Assembly: GCA_029780415.1 (NCBI GenBank)
Contig: JAKOYN010000057.1
Coordinates: 1 to 44,118 of the forward strand
Source: RXIX01 sp003989075
GTDB taxonomy: Bacteria > Pseudomonadota > Gammaproteobacteria > Competibacterales > Competibacteraceae
Length of the DNA stretch: 44,118 nt
Direction: 5' to 3'
The notes under the pieces were generated by a model. The model searched no databases. It was not told the origin of the DNA and saw only the letters and a list, made by a program, of their open reading frames with translations. Positions 1-6,777 of the stretch are shown here, one piece after another. Within the stretch, counting starts at the first letter, position 1. The number at the start of each line of letters is the position of its first letter. The translations under genes were made by a program, and so were the position numbers.

Positions 1-192
1 GGCCAGCATCAGGCCGTGTACTCCAAAGGCTCCACCAACCATATCGAACGCTTCAACAACACCTTGCGCCAGCGCTTGGGGCGGCTCGTGCGCAAGACCC
101 TTTCGTTTTCCAAATGCCCCAAAATGCACGAAATCGCTATCCATCTCTTCTTGCATCGCTACAACTTGGAACATCAAAACATTCTAAATTAG
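1..192 (+). CDS. IS1-family transposase, C-terminal fragment (5' end outside window)
   Basis: Reading from base 1 gives 63 codons ending in TAG at 190-192. The peptide contains the IS1 transposase C-terminal signature NHIERFNNTLRQRLGRLVRK, followed by a LSFSK segment and FLHRYN near the end; the conserved Glu in HIERFN belongs to the DDE catalytic set of this family. Only the C-terminal third is present because the window begins inside the gene. Codon use is more AT-rich than in the resident genes, as usual for an IS. Family assignment is firm; whether the whole element is intact cannot be told. Confidence 0.8.
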   Translation, partial: GQHQAVYSKGSTNHIERFNNTLRQRLGRLVRKTLSFSKCPKMHEIAIHLFLHRYNLEHQNILN

Positions 193-202
193 ACCACTAC
201 CC
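1..202 (+). mobile_element. Right end of an IS1-family insertion sequence (truncated by window edge)
   Basis: The sequence holds the 3' end of an IS1-type transposase gene followed at about 190-202 by an end whose reverse complement begins GGTAGTGGTCTAATTT, which looks like the terminal repeat of IS1-like elements with short spacing between stop codon and terminus. The left part of the element lies outside the window, so its length and target duplication cannot be judged. It directly abuts the 5-bp target duplication of the MITE at 208-366. The exact last base of the element is inferred. Confidence 0.7.
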
Positions 203-207
203 ATTTC

Positions 208-366
208 CAGGACTTTCGCTTACCTGACTTTTTCCGTCATACCCGCGAAAGCGGGTATCCATTCTTTTCAACAAACTACTGGATTCCCGCATACGCGGGA
301 ATGACGAAAAGCGCAAGTCCCGTATATTAGAAAATCAATGAGCTGAAACACCAAGCAAAAGTCCTG
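208..366. mobile_element. MITE-like element, 159 bp, 14-bp terminal inverted repeats and 5-bp target duplication
   Basis: The left terminus CAGGACTTTCGCTT (208-221) is matched in inverted orientation by AAGCAAAAGTCCTG (353-366), 13 of 14 positions. The element is bracketed by ATTTC at 203-207 and ATTTC at 367-371, a perfect 5-bp direct repeat that looks like a target-site duplication. There is no room for a transposase. The same 14 bases occur at 43918-43931, at the end of a real IS with a transposase reading frame, so this is probably a non-autonomous derivative mobilised by that IS family. The interior carries an inverted pair of REP-like palindromes. Confidence 0.75.
235..306. repeat. Inverted pair of REP-like palindromes
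   Basis: Bases 235-260 and 281-306 are inverted copies of one another (22 of 26 positions), each containing its own palindrome (ACCCGCGAAAGCGGGT and TTCCCGCATACGCGGGAA). This is the common proteobacterial 'GTCATTCCCGC-GCGGGAATCCA' repeat type. It occupies the middle of the MITE-like element and would form a long hairpin in RNA or single-stranded DNA. Other copies elsewhere in the genome are expected but cannot be seen here. Confidence 0.7.
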
Positions 367-371
367 ATTTC

Positions 372-539
372 GTGTCCGTTGGCATCATCGGCTCCGTTAT
401 AACAATGATCCGCAAGGGCGATGTCAATAGCCCACCAGCCGCCTCTTGGGCTGCTCTGCCTAGTGCAGCGAATTACACGCCCAGCGAAACTTTTTTTAAG
501 CCGGGCGATGACCGGACGTTTCTAATGATCCTGCGTTAG
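372..539 (+). other. Intergenic remnant with a short open frame, no recognised function
   Basis: Between the MITE and the lysR-type gene, a frame from GTG at 372 runs 55 codons to TAG at 537-539. The peptide (with a SPPAASWAALPSAANYTPSE segment) does not match a family I recognise and has no clear ribosome site. It may be the tail of a gene broken by the insertions to its left, or chance. Bases 540-597 hold nothing I can identify. Confidence 0.2.
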
Positions 540-597
540 CCCGACTGAAGCGGTTCCGCTGCTTCGCGCCCCCGAACGGCGATCCCCGATGCCTTCC

Positions 598-1521
598 TCA
601 GTCCTTCAGCTTGCCCGGTCTAGCCTCGGGCTGCCGGGCTGGTGAAAGCTGTGCGACCAGGAAATCCATCAGCACCCGCACCCGATGCGGCATGTGGCGG
701 TTGCTTGGCAGCATGGCGTAGATGCCCAATTCGGGCGCAGCGAAGTCAGCCAGGATGTGCCTGACCCGTCCAGCGGCCAGCAGGGGATCCGCGATGAAAT
801 CCGGCTGGCAGGCGATGCCCAGACCACGCGCCGCCGCCTCGGCCAGCACATCGCCGTTATTGGCCAGTACGCGACTGCGCACCGGGACGCTTTCCAGGCG
901 ACCGTCGATCTGGAACGGCCAGCTCTGCATGCCCCTGCCCATGGTGTAGCCCAGGCACTCGTGGTGAATCAGCTCGGATGGATGCTGCGGCTGGCCGTGC
1001 CGGGCCAGATAATCCGGCGCGGCGATGACCCGCAAGCGTCCGCGACCCATGCGCCGGACGATATCGCCGGCTTCGAGCTGATGGGTGATGCGAATCGACA
1101 GATCGATGCCTTCCTCGATGAGATTCACCCGGCGATCGCTGTAATCCATGTCCAAACTGACATCCGGATAGCGCTCGGCGAAGTCGAGCAGCAGCGGTGC
1201 CAGCCGGCTCAGGCCAAAGCTCAGCGGCAGGCTGATGCGAATATGCCCGCGCGGTGTCAGCCGTTCGGCGGCCACATCGGTCTCAGCGACCTCAACCAGA
1301 TTCAGGATCACCCGGCATTTTTCCAGATAGGCGCTGCCGGCTGAGGTCAGGGCCAGTCGCCGGGTGCTGCGCGCCAGCAGCTTGATGCCCAGATGCGCTT
1401 CCAGAGCCGCAATCTGCCGCGTCACCACCGAACGCGCTACGCCGAGCTGCTGGGCTACGGCGGCAAAACTGCCCCGTTCAGCCACCCGCACGAACAGATT
1501 CATTGCATCCAGTCGGTCCAT
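598..1521 (-). CDS. LysR-family transcriptional regulator
   Basis: The 307-residue protein has the LysR layout: an N-terminal winged helix-turn-helix (residues about 4-63, including FVRVAERGSFAAVAQQLGVA and SVVTRQIAALEAHLG) and an effector-binding periplasmic-like domain from about 90 to 290. It resembles the large DsdC/CrgA-like subgroup that begins MDRLDAMNLFVRVAE. It is transcribed divergently from the extradiol-dioxygenase/cytochrome b561/YceI genes, with about 97 bp between start codons containing a perfect inverted repeat, so it probably controls that operon and itself. The effector is not evident. Family call is firm; target is inferred from position. Confidence 0.9.
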   Translation of the reverse strand: MDRLDAMNLFVRVAERGSFAAVAQQLGVARSVVTRQIAALEAHLGIKLLARSTRRLALTSAGSAYLEKCRVILNLVEVAETDVAAERLTPRGHIRISLPLSFGLSRLAPLLLDFAERYPDVSLDMDYSDRRVNLIEEGIDLSIRITHQLEAGDIVRRMGRGRLRVIAAPDYLARHGQPQHPSELIHHECLGYTMGRGMQSWPFQIDGRLESVPVRSRVLANNGDVLAEAAARGLGIACQPDFIADPLLAAGRVRHILADFAAPELGIYAMLPSNRHMPHRVRVLMDFLVAQLSPARQPEARPGKLKD

Positions 1522-1533
1522 TGTTGCGCTCTT

Positions 1534-1550
1534 GGCAATAAAGTATTGCC
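1534..1550. promoter_or_regulatory. Candidate LysR operator palindrome
   Basis: GGCAAT-AAAGT-ATTGCC is a perfect 6-bp inverted repeat with a 5-bp spacer, 13 bp upstream of the regulator's start and about 69 bp upstream of the divergent dioxygenase gene. It has the size and T-N11-A character of LysR binding sites (for example ATAAAGTAT within it). The role is inferred from symmetry and position. Confidence 0.5.
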
Positions 1551-1618
1551 GATTGTCGCCTATTTAAGCGCTAAATGCTGCTGTACAGTGCGGTCATGGT
1601 TTTCAAGGAGCCACATCC

Positions 1619-2434
1619 ATGTCCCTCGATTCCCCGCAACCGAGTCTGTTTGTGCCACACGGCGCACCGACCTTTATGCTGCATCCCGGCGCAGCCGGCG
1701 CGGCGCTGAGTGCCCTGGCCGATACTCTGCCGATGCCGCGCGCCATCGTCATGGTCAGCGCGCATTGGGAAACCGCCGTCCCCACAGTCGGCTTTGCGCC
1801 GCGCCCGGAGACGATGTACGACTTCTGGGGCTTTCCAGAGGCACTTTACCGTCTGCACTACCCGGCGACCGGCTGTCCCGAGGCTGCCGCCGAGGTGCAG
1901 GCAGCGCTGCAGGCGGCCGGTTTTCCGGTCGAGACCGATGCCGGGCGCGGTCTTGATCATGGCACCTGGATGCCACTGAAGCTGCTATTTCCCAATGCGG
2001 ATGTGCCGGTGATTCCGCTGTCGATTCAGCCCGCCGCTGGTCCCGGGCATCACCTGCGTCTGGGTCGGGCGCTGCTGCCGCTGACCCAGCGCGGATTTCT
2101 GGTGATCGGCTCGGGCAATCTGACCCACAACCTGCGTGATTACCAGCAGGCGGCCCGCCACGGCGGCGCGACGCCAGACTATGTGCGCGCCTTCGCCGAC
2201 TGGATGCATCAGCAACTGCTTACCGGCGATGTGTCCGCGCTGCTGGATTATCGCCGTCAGGCACCTGGCGCAGTGCAGGCGCATCCCCGCGATGAACATC
2301 TGCTGCCACTTTATGTTGCATTCGGCGCGGCCGGAGCAGGGGCGCAGACTCGGCGTTTCCATGCCGGCATCGATGACTATGTGCTGGCGATGGATGGTTT
2401 CGTTTTTTCCAACCCGGAGCATGCGCAACCATGA
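1619..2434 (+). CDS. ygiD: 4,5-DOPA-extradiol-dioxygenase-like protein (YgiD/LigB superfamily)
   Basis: The 271-residue protein belongs to the class III extradiol dioxygenase family (LigB fold) that includes E. coli YgiD and plant DODA, which open the ring of catechols using non-heme Fe(II). Conserved features include PHGAPTF near residue 13, SAHWE near 48, DHGTWMPL near 114 and GSGNLTHNL near 164; the His residues in these motifs are the expected metal and acid-base ligands. A good ribosome site (AAGGAG) lies upstream of the ATG at 1619. The stop overlaps the start of the cytochrome b561 gene by 4 bp (ATGA). The physiological substrate is not predictable from sequence. Confidence 0.88.
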   Translation: MSLDSPQPSLFVPHGAPTFMLHPGAAGAALSALADTLPMPRAIVMVSAHWETAVPTVGFAPRPETMYDFWGFPEALYRLHYPATGCPEAAAEVQAALQAAGFPVETDAGRGLDHGTWMPLKLLFPNADVPVIPLSIQPAAGPGHHLRLGRALLPLTQRGFLVIGSGNLTHNLRDYQQAARHGGATPDYVRAFADWMHQQLLTGDVSALLDYRRQAPGAVQAHPRDEHLLPLYVAFGAAGAGAQTRRFHAGIDDYVLAMDGFVFSNPEHAQP

Positions 2435-2997
2435 ACACGCCGAACAACCCGGCTCCGTCCTATACCGGCGTGGCCAAGAGCCTGCACTGGCTGATGGCGC
2501 TGCTCCTGCTGGGTCTGCTGGCGCTGGGGTTCTACATGAGCGATTTGCCGCTGTCGCCGCGCAAGCTGCAACTGTATTCCTGGCACAAGTGGGCCGGCGT
2601 CACGGTGTTCCTGCTGGTGCTGATCCGTCTGGGCTGGCGGCTGATGCACCGGCCACCAGCCTTGCCCGCGCACATGCCACCCCTGCTGCGTATGGCCGCC
2701 CATGCCGGTCATGCCCTGCTGTATGTGCTGATGGTCGCCATTCCGCTCAGTGGCTGGCTGATGAGTTCGGCCAAGGGTTTCCAGACCGTCTGGTTTGGCG
2801 TGCTGCCGATTCCCGATCTGCTGTCCAAGGATCCGGCGCTGGGCGAACTGCTGCAAAGCGTCCATTTCAGCCTGAACCTGCTGTTCATCGCGGTGCTTGC
2901 CGGCCATGTCGGCGCTGCTCTGAAACACCATTTCATCGACCGCGACGACATTCTTGTTCGCATGCTGCCGGCCATCGGCACGGAGACATCACCTTGA
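2431..2997 (+). CDS. Cytochrome b561 family membrane protein
   Basis: The 188-residue protein has four hydrophobic segments and the histidine pattern of bacterial di-heme cytochrome b561 (YceJ/CybB type): KSLHWLMALLLLG at about residue 13-25, a second His in WHKWAG near 52, and His residues in the third and fourth helices (AGHALLY and FIAVLAGHVGAALKHHF). These proteins carry electrons between quinol and periplasmic acceptors. The gene overlaps the upstream dioxygenase by 4 bp and the downstream YceI gene by 4 bp; a b561-YceI pairing is common in proteobacteria (yceJ-yceI in E. coli), which supports a shared role, possibly with isoprenoid quinones. Confidence 0.88.
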   Translation: MNTPNNPAPSYTGVAKSLHWLMALLLLGLLALGFYMSDLPLSPRKLQLYSWHKWAGVTVFLLVLIRLGWRLMHRPPALPAHMPPLLRMAAHAGHALLYVLMVAIPLSGWLMSSAKGFQTVWFGVLPIPDLLSKDPALGELLQSVHFSLNLLFIAVLAGHVGAALKHHFIDRDDILVRMLPAIGTETSP

Positions 2998-3560
2998 AAA
3001 TACGTACCGCACTCCCCCTGATCTGGACCCTGGCGACTGCACTGCCCCTGACTGCATCCGCAGTCGAGTATCAGCAGATCCAGGCCGACAAAAGCGAAAT
3101 CACCTTTGCCTATCAGCAGATGGGCGTGAACATGAACGGCCGCTTCCGCCAGTTTAGCGCCCAGTTGCGCTTCGATCCGGCGGATCCGGCCAGCGCCCAG
3201 GCCACGGTTGATGTCAATCTGGGCAGCATCGACACCGGCTCCAGCGAAGCCGATGGCGAAGTGAAGGGCAAGGATTGGCTGAATATCGCGGCCTTTCCAG
3301 GCGCACGCTTCGTGTCCAGCGGCATCAAAGCGCTCGGCGGTGACCGCTATGAGATCACCGGCCAGCTCAGCATCAAGGGCCAGAGCCGGGCCATCAGTGT
3401 GCCGCTGACCGTGGTCGCGCAGGGCAATCAGGCGGTTTTCGAAGGCACATTCAATTTCAAGCGCGCCGATTTTGCCATCGGCGAAGGCGTATGGGCTGAT
3501 TTTGGCACTGTCGCCAATGAGATTCAGGTCAGGTTCCGGATGCTGGCCAGCGGCACATGA
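2994..3560 (+). CDS. YceI-family periplasmic protein (first copy), TTG start
   Basis: The YceI domain (lipocalin-like beta barrel that binds isoprenoid chains) fills residues about 23-186. An N-terminal signal peptide (KIRTALPLIWTLATALPLTASA) predicts export to the periplasm. The frame is open far upstream, but the only start that gives a signal peptide is TTG at 2994, inside the TTGA that ends the b561 gene; this suggests translational coupling. The protein is 188 residues, typical for the family. It forms a pair with a second, unequal YceI gene 98 bp downstream. The start codon choice is inferred. Confidence 0.85.
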   Translation: MKIRTALPLIWTLATALPLTASAVEYQQIQADKSEITFAYQQMGVNMNGRFRQFSAQLRFDPADPASAQATVDVNLGSIDTGSSEADGEVKGKDWLNIAAFPGARFVSSGIKALGGDRYEITGQLSIKGQSRAISVPLTVVAQGNQAVFEGTFNFKRADFAIGEGVWADFGTVANEIQVRFRMLASGT

Positions 3561-3591
3561 TGCGCCCACACCTGCATGCACTGATTTATTG

Positions 3592-3646
3592 CTTAACCCT
3601 TAACCCTTAACCCTTAACCATTAACCCTTAACCCTTAACCCTTAAC
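3592..3646 (+). repeat. Heptamer tandem repeat (CTTAACC, about 7.9 units)
   Basis: Seven complete copies of CTTAACC plus a partial eighth run uninterrupted from 3592, with a single variant unit (ATTAACC at 3620-3626). The array ends directly at the ribosome site AGGAGA (3647-3652) of the second YceI gene. A 7-bp unit is not a multiple of three but lies outside coding sequence, so copy-number change would alter promoter or leader spacing rather than frame. Confidence 0.95.
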
Positions 3647-3658
3647 AGGAGATTTGCC

Positions 3659-4267
3659 ATGACCAAGCTGATTCCCGTTGCCGCCGCTCTGCTGCTGGGC
3701 AGCGTTGCCACTGCGCCGGCTCTGGCTGCGCCGCAGACTTTTAATATCGAAGGCACGCACACTTTTCCGCGCTTTTCCTATAGCCACTTTGGCTATTCGA
3801 CCCAGCTCAGCCGCTTCAACAAGACCACCGGTACCATCGTCCTGGATTCTCAGGCCAAGACCGGCTCGGTCGATGTGACGATCGATATGCGCTCGGTGGA
3901 TACCGGCTATCCGGTATTCAACGAGCATATCCAGGGTGAGGATTTTCTTGATACCGCCCGCTATCCGACTGCGACCTTCAAGTCCACTGCCGTGCGCTTC
4001 AAGGGCGACAAGCCGGTCGAGGTTGATGGTGCGCTGACCATCAAGGGCGTGACCCAGCCGGTAACCTTGAAAGTGACCTCGTTCAAGGCCATGCCGCATC
4101 CGATGCTGCAGAAGGATGCCATCGGTGCCGATGCCACCACCACCATCAAGCGTTCCAGCTTTAACGCTGGAAAGTACGCCCCCCACGTCGGTGATGAAGT
4201 GACGATCAGTATTGCCGTGGAAGCGGTCAGCGATCAGGCTCCGGCGGTGTCCGAACAGAGCAAGTAA
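3659..4267 (+). CDS. YceI-family periplasmic protein (second copy)
   Basis: This 202-residue protein has a clear signal peptide ending APALA (residues about 1-23) and a YceI domain containing the family features EGTHTFPRFSYSHFGYS, GTIVLDSQAKTGSVDVTID and FKSTAVRF. It is expected to bind a lipid or isoprenoid in the periplasm. The ribosome site AGGAGA precedes the ATG by 6 bp and touches a heptamer tandem repeat. It is diverged from the first copy, so the pair is an old duplication or two specialised paralogues. It probably belongs to the same operon as the b561 gene, though the 98-bp gap may contain its own promoter. Confidence 0.88.
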   Translation: MTKLIPVAAALLLGSVATAPALAAPQTFNIEGTHTFPRFSYSHFGYSTQLSRFNKTTGTIVLDSQAKTGSVDVTIDMRSVDTGYPVFNEHIQGEDFLDTARYPTATFKSTAVRFKGDKPVEVDGALTIKGVTQPVTLKVTSFKAMPHPMLQKDAIGADATTTIKRSSFNAGKYAPHVGDEVTISIAVEAVSDQAPAVSEQSK

Positions 4268-4360
4268 TCCCCATTCGCCAATCCGCCGCCCCCGTCAGCG
4301 TGCAGGCATGCGCTGGTGGGGGTGAGAGCGTGATGATCGTGCAGTGCTTTTCAGCGGTGA

Positions 4361-5983
4361 ATGGCGCAAAATTCGCGCGCCTCCATCCTAACCCGTGAGC
4401 ATCGCGCCGTGTACCGACTGCTTGATCTGCGTTTGTCCCGGCTGTTCAATGCCGATTCGCCCGCCCTGTTGCAGGGGCGCCTGCTGGGCCTGGAAAAGGA
4501 AGCGCTGCGGGTCGCGCCGGATGGCTATATCTCGCAGGTTCCTCATCCGCGCGCGCTTGGCGCGGCACTGACTCATCCGTTCATCACCACCGATTATTCC
4601 GAAGCGCTGCTGGAATTCATCACTCCGCCGCTGGCCGGGGCAGAAGCGACCCTGGCCTTTCTGGACGGGATTCACCGCTTCGTGCAGCCGCGCATTGGCG
4701 ATGAGCTGCTGTGGTCATCGAGCATGCCGTGCATTCTCGCCGGCGAGGCCAGTATCCCGATCGCCGACTATGGGTCATCCAATCTCGGCTTCATGAAGCA
4801 TGTCTATCGGCGCGGCCTGGCCTGGCGCTACGGGCGGATCATGCAGGTGATCGCCGGGATTCACTTCAACTTTTCGCTGCCGGATGCGTTCTGGGCTGCG
4901 TTTCAGGATCAGGAAGGTGATCGGCGCGCGCTGCAGGATTTCCGTTCCGAATCCTATTTTGGCCTGATCCGCAACCTGCAGCGCATGGGCTGGCTGATTC
5001 TGTACCTGTTCGGTGCATCGCCGGCGGTGTGCAAGTCGTTTCTCGATGGCAAGGCGACTGCGCTGCCCGAATTTGATGACCACAGCTACTATGGGCCGTA
5101 TGCCACCTCGCTGCGCATGAGCAATATCGGCTATACCAATCGCACCGAGAAAAAGAGCGGCGTCAACGTCTGCTACAACTCGCTGCCGGAATATCTCAGC
5201 AGCCTGACGCAGGCGACCCGCACGCCCTGGCCGCCGTATGAGCGCATCGGCGTCAAGGTGGACGGTGAATACCGCCAGCTCAATGCCAACGTCCTGCAGA
5301 TCGAAAACGAGTATTACACCTCGATGCGGCCAAAGCAGCCGCCGCGCGGCAATGAGAAACCGGTGGATGCGCTGCGCAAACGCGGCGTGCAGTATGTGGA
5401 ACTGCGTTCGGTGGATATCAATCCGCTGGAACCGTTGAGCGTCACCGCGTCGCAGTTGCGTTTTCTCGAACTGTTCCTGCTGTTTTGCCTGTTGCAGGAA
5501 TCACCGCTGCTGGATGCCGAAGAGCGACGCCTGATCGATGATAATCAGATGGCGGTGGCGCTGGGCGGGCGCGATCCGGCCCTGATGCTACAGCGCCGCG
5601 ATGGTGCGCCGTTGCTGCTGCGTGAGTGGGCGGCGGATATTTTCAGATGCCTGCAGCCGCTGGCCGAATTGCTTGATCTGGGCGACAGCGGTCGGCCCTA
5701 CGCGGCGGCGCTGGCTGAACAGCATGAAGCGCTGCTTGATGCTGAACGCACGCCCTCGGCGCGGATGCTGACGGTGATGCGCGACAGTGGTCAGAACTTC
5801 TTCCGCTGCGCCCGGCAACTCTCGGAACAGCATCGCGCCTATTTCCAGTCCCGGCCTCTGGATGAGGAGCAGACGCGCTTTTTCACGCAGGCGGCGGAAC
5901 GTTCCCTGCACGAGCAGGCCGCGATTGAAGCGGCTGATGCTGTGTCCTTTGATGAGTTCCTGCACCGCTATTTCACCGGCTAG
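4361..5983 (+). CDS. gshA: Glutamate-cysteine ligase, proteobacterial type
   Basis: The enzyme joins glutamate and cysteine with ATP in the first step of glutathione synthesis. The 540-residue protein is close to the E. coli GshA length (518) and carries the family's nucleotide/substrate signatures: GLEKEALRV near residue 42, TDYSEALLEFITPP near 75-88, and YVELRSVDINPLEP near 348. It starts at ATG 4361. It appears monocistronic, flanked by a convergent amidotransferase gene 71 bp downstream. No gshB is present in the window. Confidence 0.93.
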   Translation: MAQNSRASILTREHRAVYRLLDLRLSRLFNADSPALLQGRLLGLEKEALRVAPDGYISQVPHPRALGAALTHPFITTDYSEALLEFITPPLAGAEATLAFLDGIHRFVQPRIGDELLWSSSMPCILAGEASIPIADYGSSNLGFMKHVYRRGLAWRYGRIMQVIAGIHFNFSLPDAFWAAFQDQEGDRRALQDFRSESYFGLIRNLQRMGWLILYLFGASPAVCKSFLDGKATALPEFDDHSYYGPYATSLRMSNIGYTNRTEKKSGVNVCYNSLPEYLSSLTQATRTPWPPYERIGVKVDGEYRQLNANVLQIENEYYTSMRPKQPPRGNEKPVDALRKRGVQYVELRSVDINPLEPLSVTASQLRFLELFLLFCLLQESPLLDAEERRLIDDNQMAVALGGRDPALMLQRRDGAPLLLREWAADIFRCLQPLAELLDLGDSGRPYAAALAEQHEALLDAERTPSARMLTVMRDSGQNFFRCARQLSEQHRAYFQSRPLDEEQTRFFTQAAERSLHEQAAIEAADAVSFDEFLHRYFTG

Positions 5984-6054
5984 GCGCCGGCGAAAGCGCC
6001 CGCACCGGCTTTTCGTCATCCTCAGCCTCTGCCGAAGCGCGTGCGTCTGCCTGC

Positions 6055-6777
6055 CTACAGCGGCGCCTGCAGGCCCAGCCACTGACTGAGAAACCCGCTG
6101 CACCAGCGATCCAGTGCCGCGTCATGGGTGTCATGATGGGCGCGCTGCTCGGCAGCGGCCTGCGCGCCGGGCGCGTCCAGTTCATGCGCCCCGTCCATCA
6201 GCCAGCTTTCCAGGATGGTCTGGTCAACTTCCGGATGGAACTGCACGCCGATGACATTGCTGCCGTAGCGGTAGGCCTGGTTTGGGAACAGCGCGCCACG
6301 GGCCAGCAGTTCCGCACCGGCGGGCAGGCTGAAGCCTTCGCGGTGCCAGTGATAAACGTGCAACGGGGCATCAAACAGCGTCTGGCCGGCCGTGGTCGGC
6401 TGCACTGGGAAATAGCCGATTTCCGCCAGCCCCGCCGCGTGCGGCTGCACGGTCGCGCCCAGCGCCCGCGCCAACAGTTGTGCGCCCAGGCAAATGCCCA
6501 GCAGGGGCCGGCCCGAGGTCAGCGCCAGGGGAATCCAGTCCAGTTGCGCACGGATACCGGGCAGGCGCTGATCGTCATTGGCACTCATCGGCCCGCCAAA
6601 CACCACTGCGCCGGCATAGCCATCCATACCCCTGGGCAGCGGCTGACCGGATAGCGGATAGCAATAGTCCAGGCGATAGCCAAGCTGGCGCAGCCTGCGG
6701 CCGCAGCGGCCGGCATCGGCATCGGCGGTTTGCATGATCAACAGCAGGCGCGGGCGCGTGGGCTGGCGTTTCGTCAT
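6055..6777 (-). CDS. Class I glutamine amidotransferase domain protein (stand-alone)
   Basis: The 240-residue protein is a triad glutaminase domain: the nucleophile elbow GICLGAQ puts Cys at residue 96, and QFHPEV gives the His181/Glu183 pair. It resembles the GMP-synthase-like GATase1 proteins that are not fused to a synthase. Its ATG overlaps the stop of the upstream class II DAHP synthase gene by 4 bp, so the two are co-translated. That partner suggests an aromatic or aminated shikimate-derived product, but GATase1 proteins of this kind can also be gamma-glutamyl hydrolases; the substrate is unknown. Confidence 0.85.
   Translation of the reverse strand: MTKRQPTRPRLLLIMQTADADAGRCGRRLRQLGYRLDYCYPLSGQPLPRGMDGYAGAVVFGGPMSANDDQRLPGIRAQLDWIPLALTSGRPLLGICLGAQLLARALGATVQPHAAGLAEIGYFPVQPTTAGQTLFDAPLHVYHWHREGFSLPAGAELLARGALFPNQAYRYGSNVIGVQFHPEVDQTILESWLMDGAHELDAPGAQAAAEQRAHHDTHDAALDRWCSGFLSQWLGLQAPL

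Noticed and set aside
3592..3646. Possible CRISPR array or telomere-like structure
   Set aside because: Units are 7 bp, directly adjacent, without spacers; it is a simple tandem repeat.
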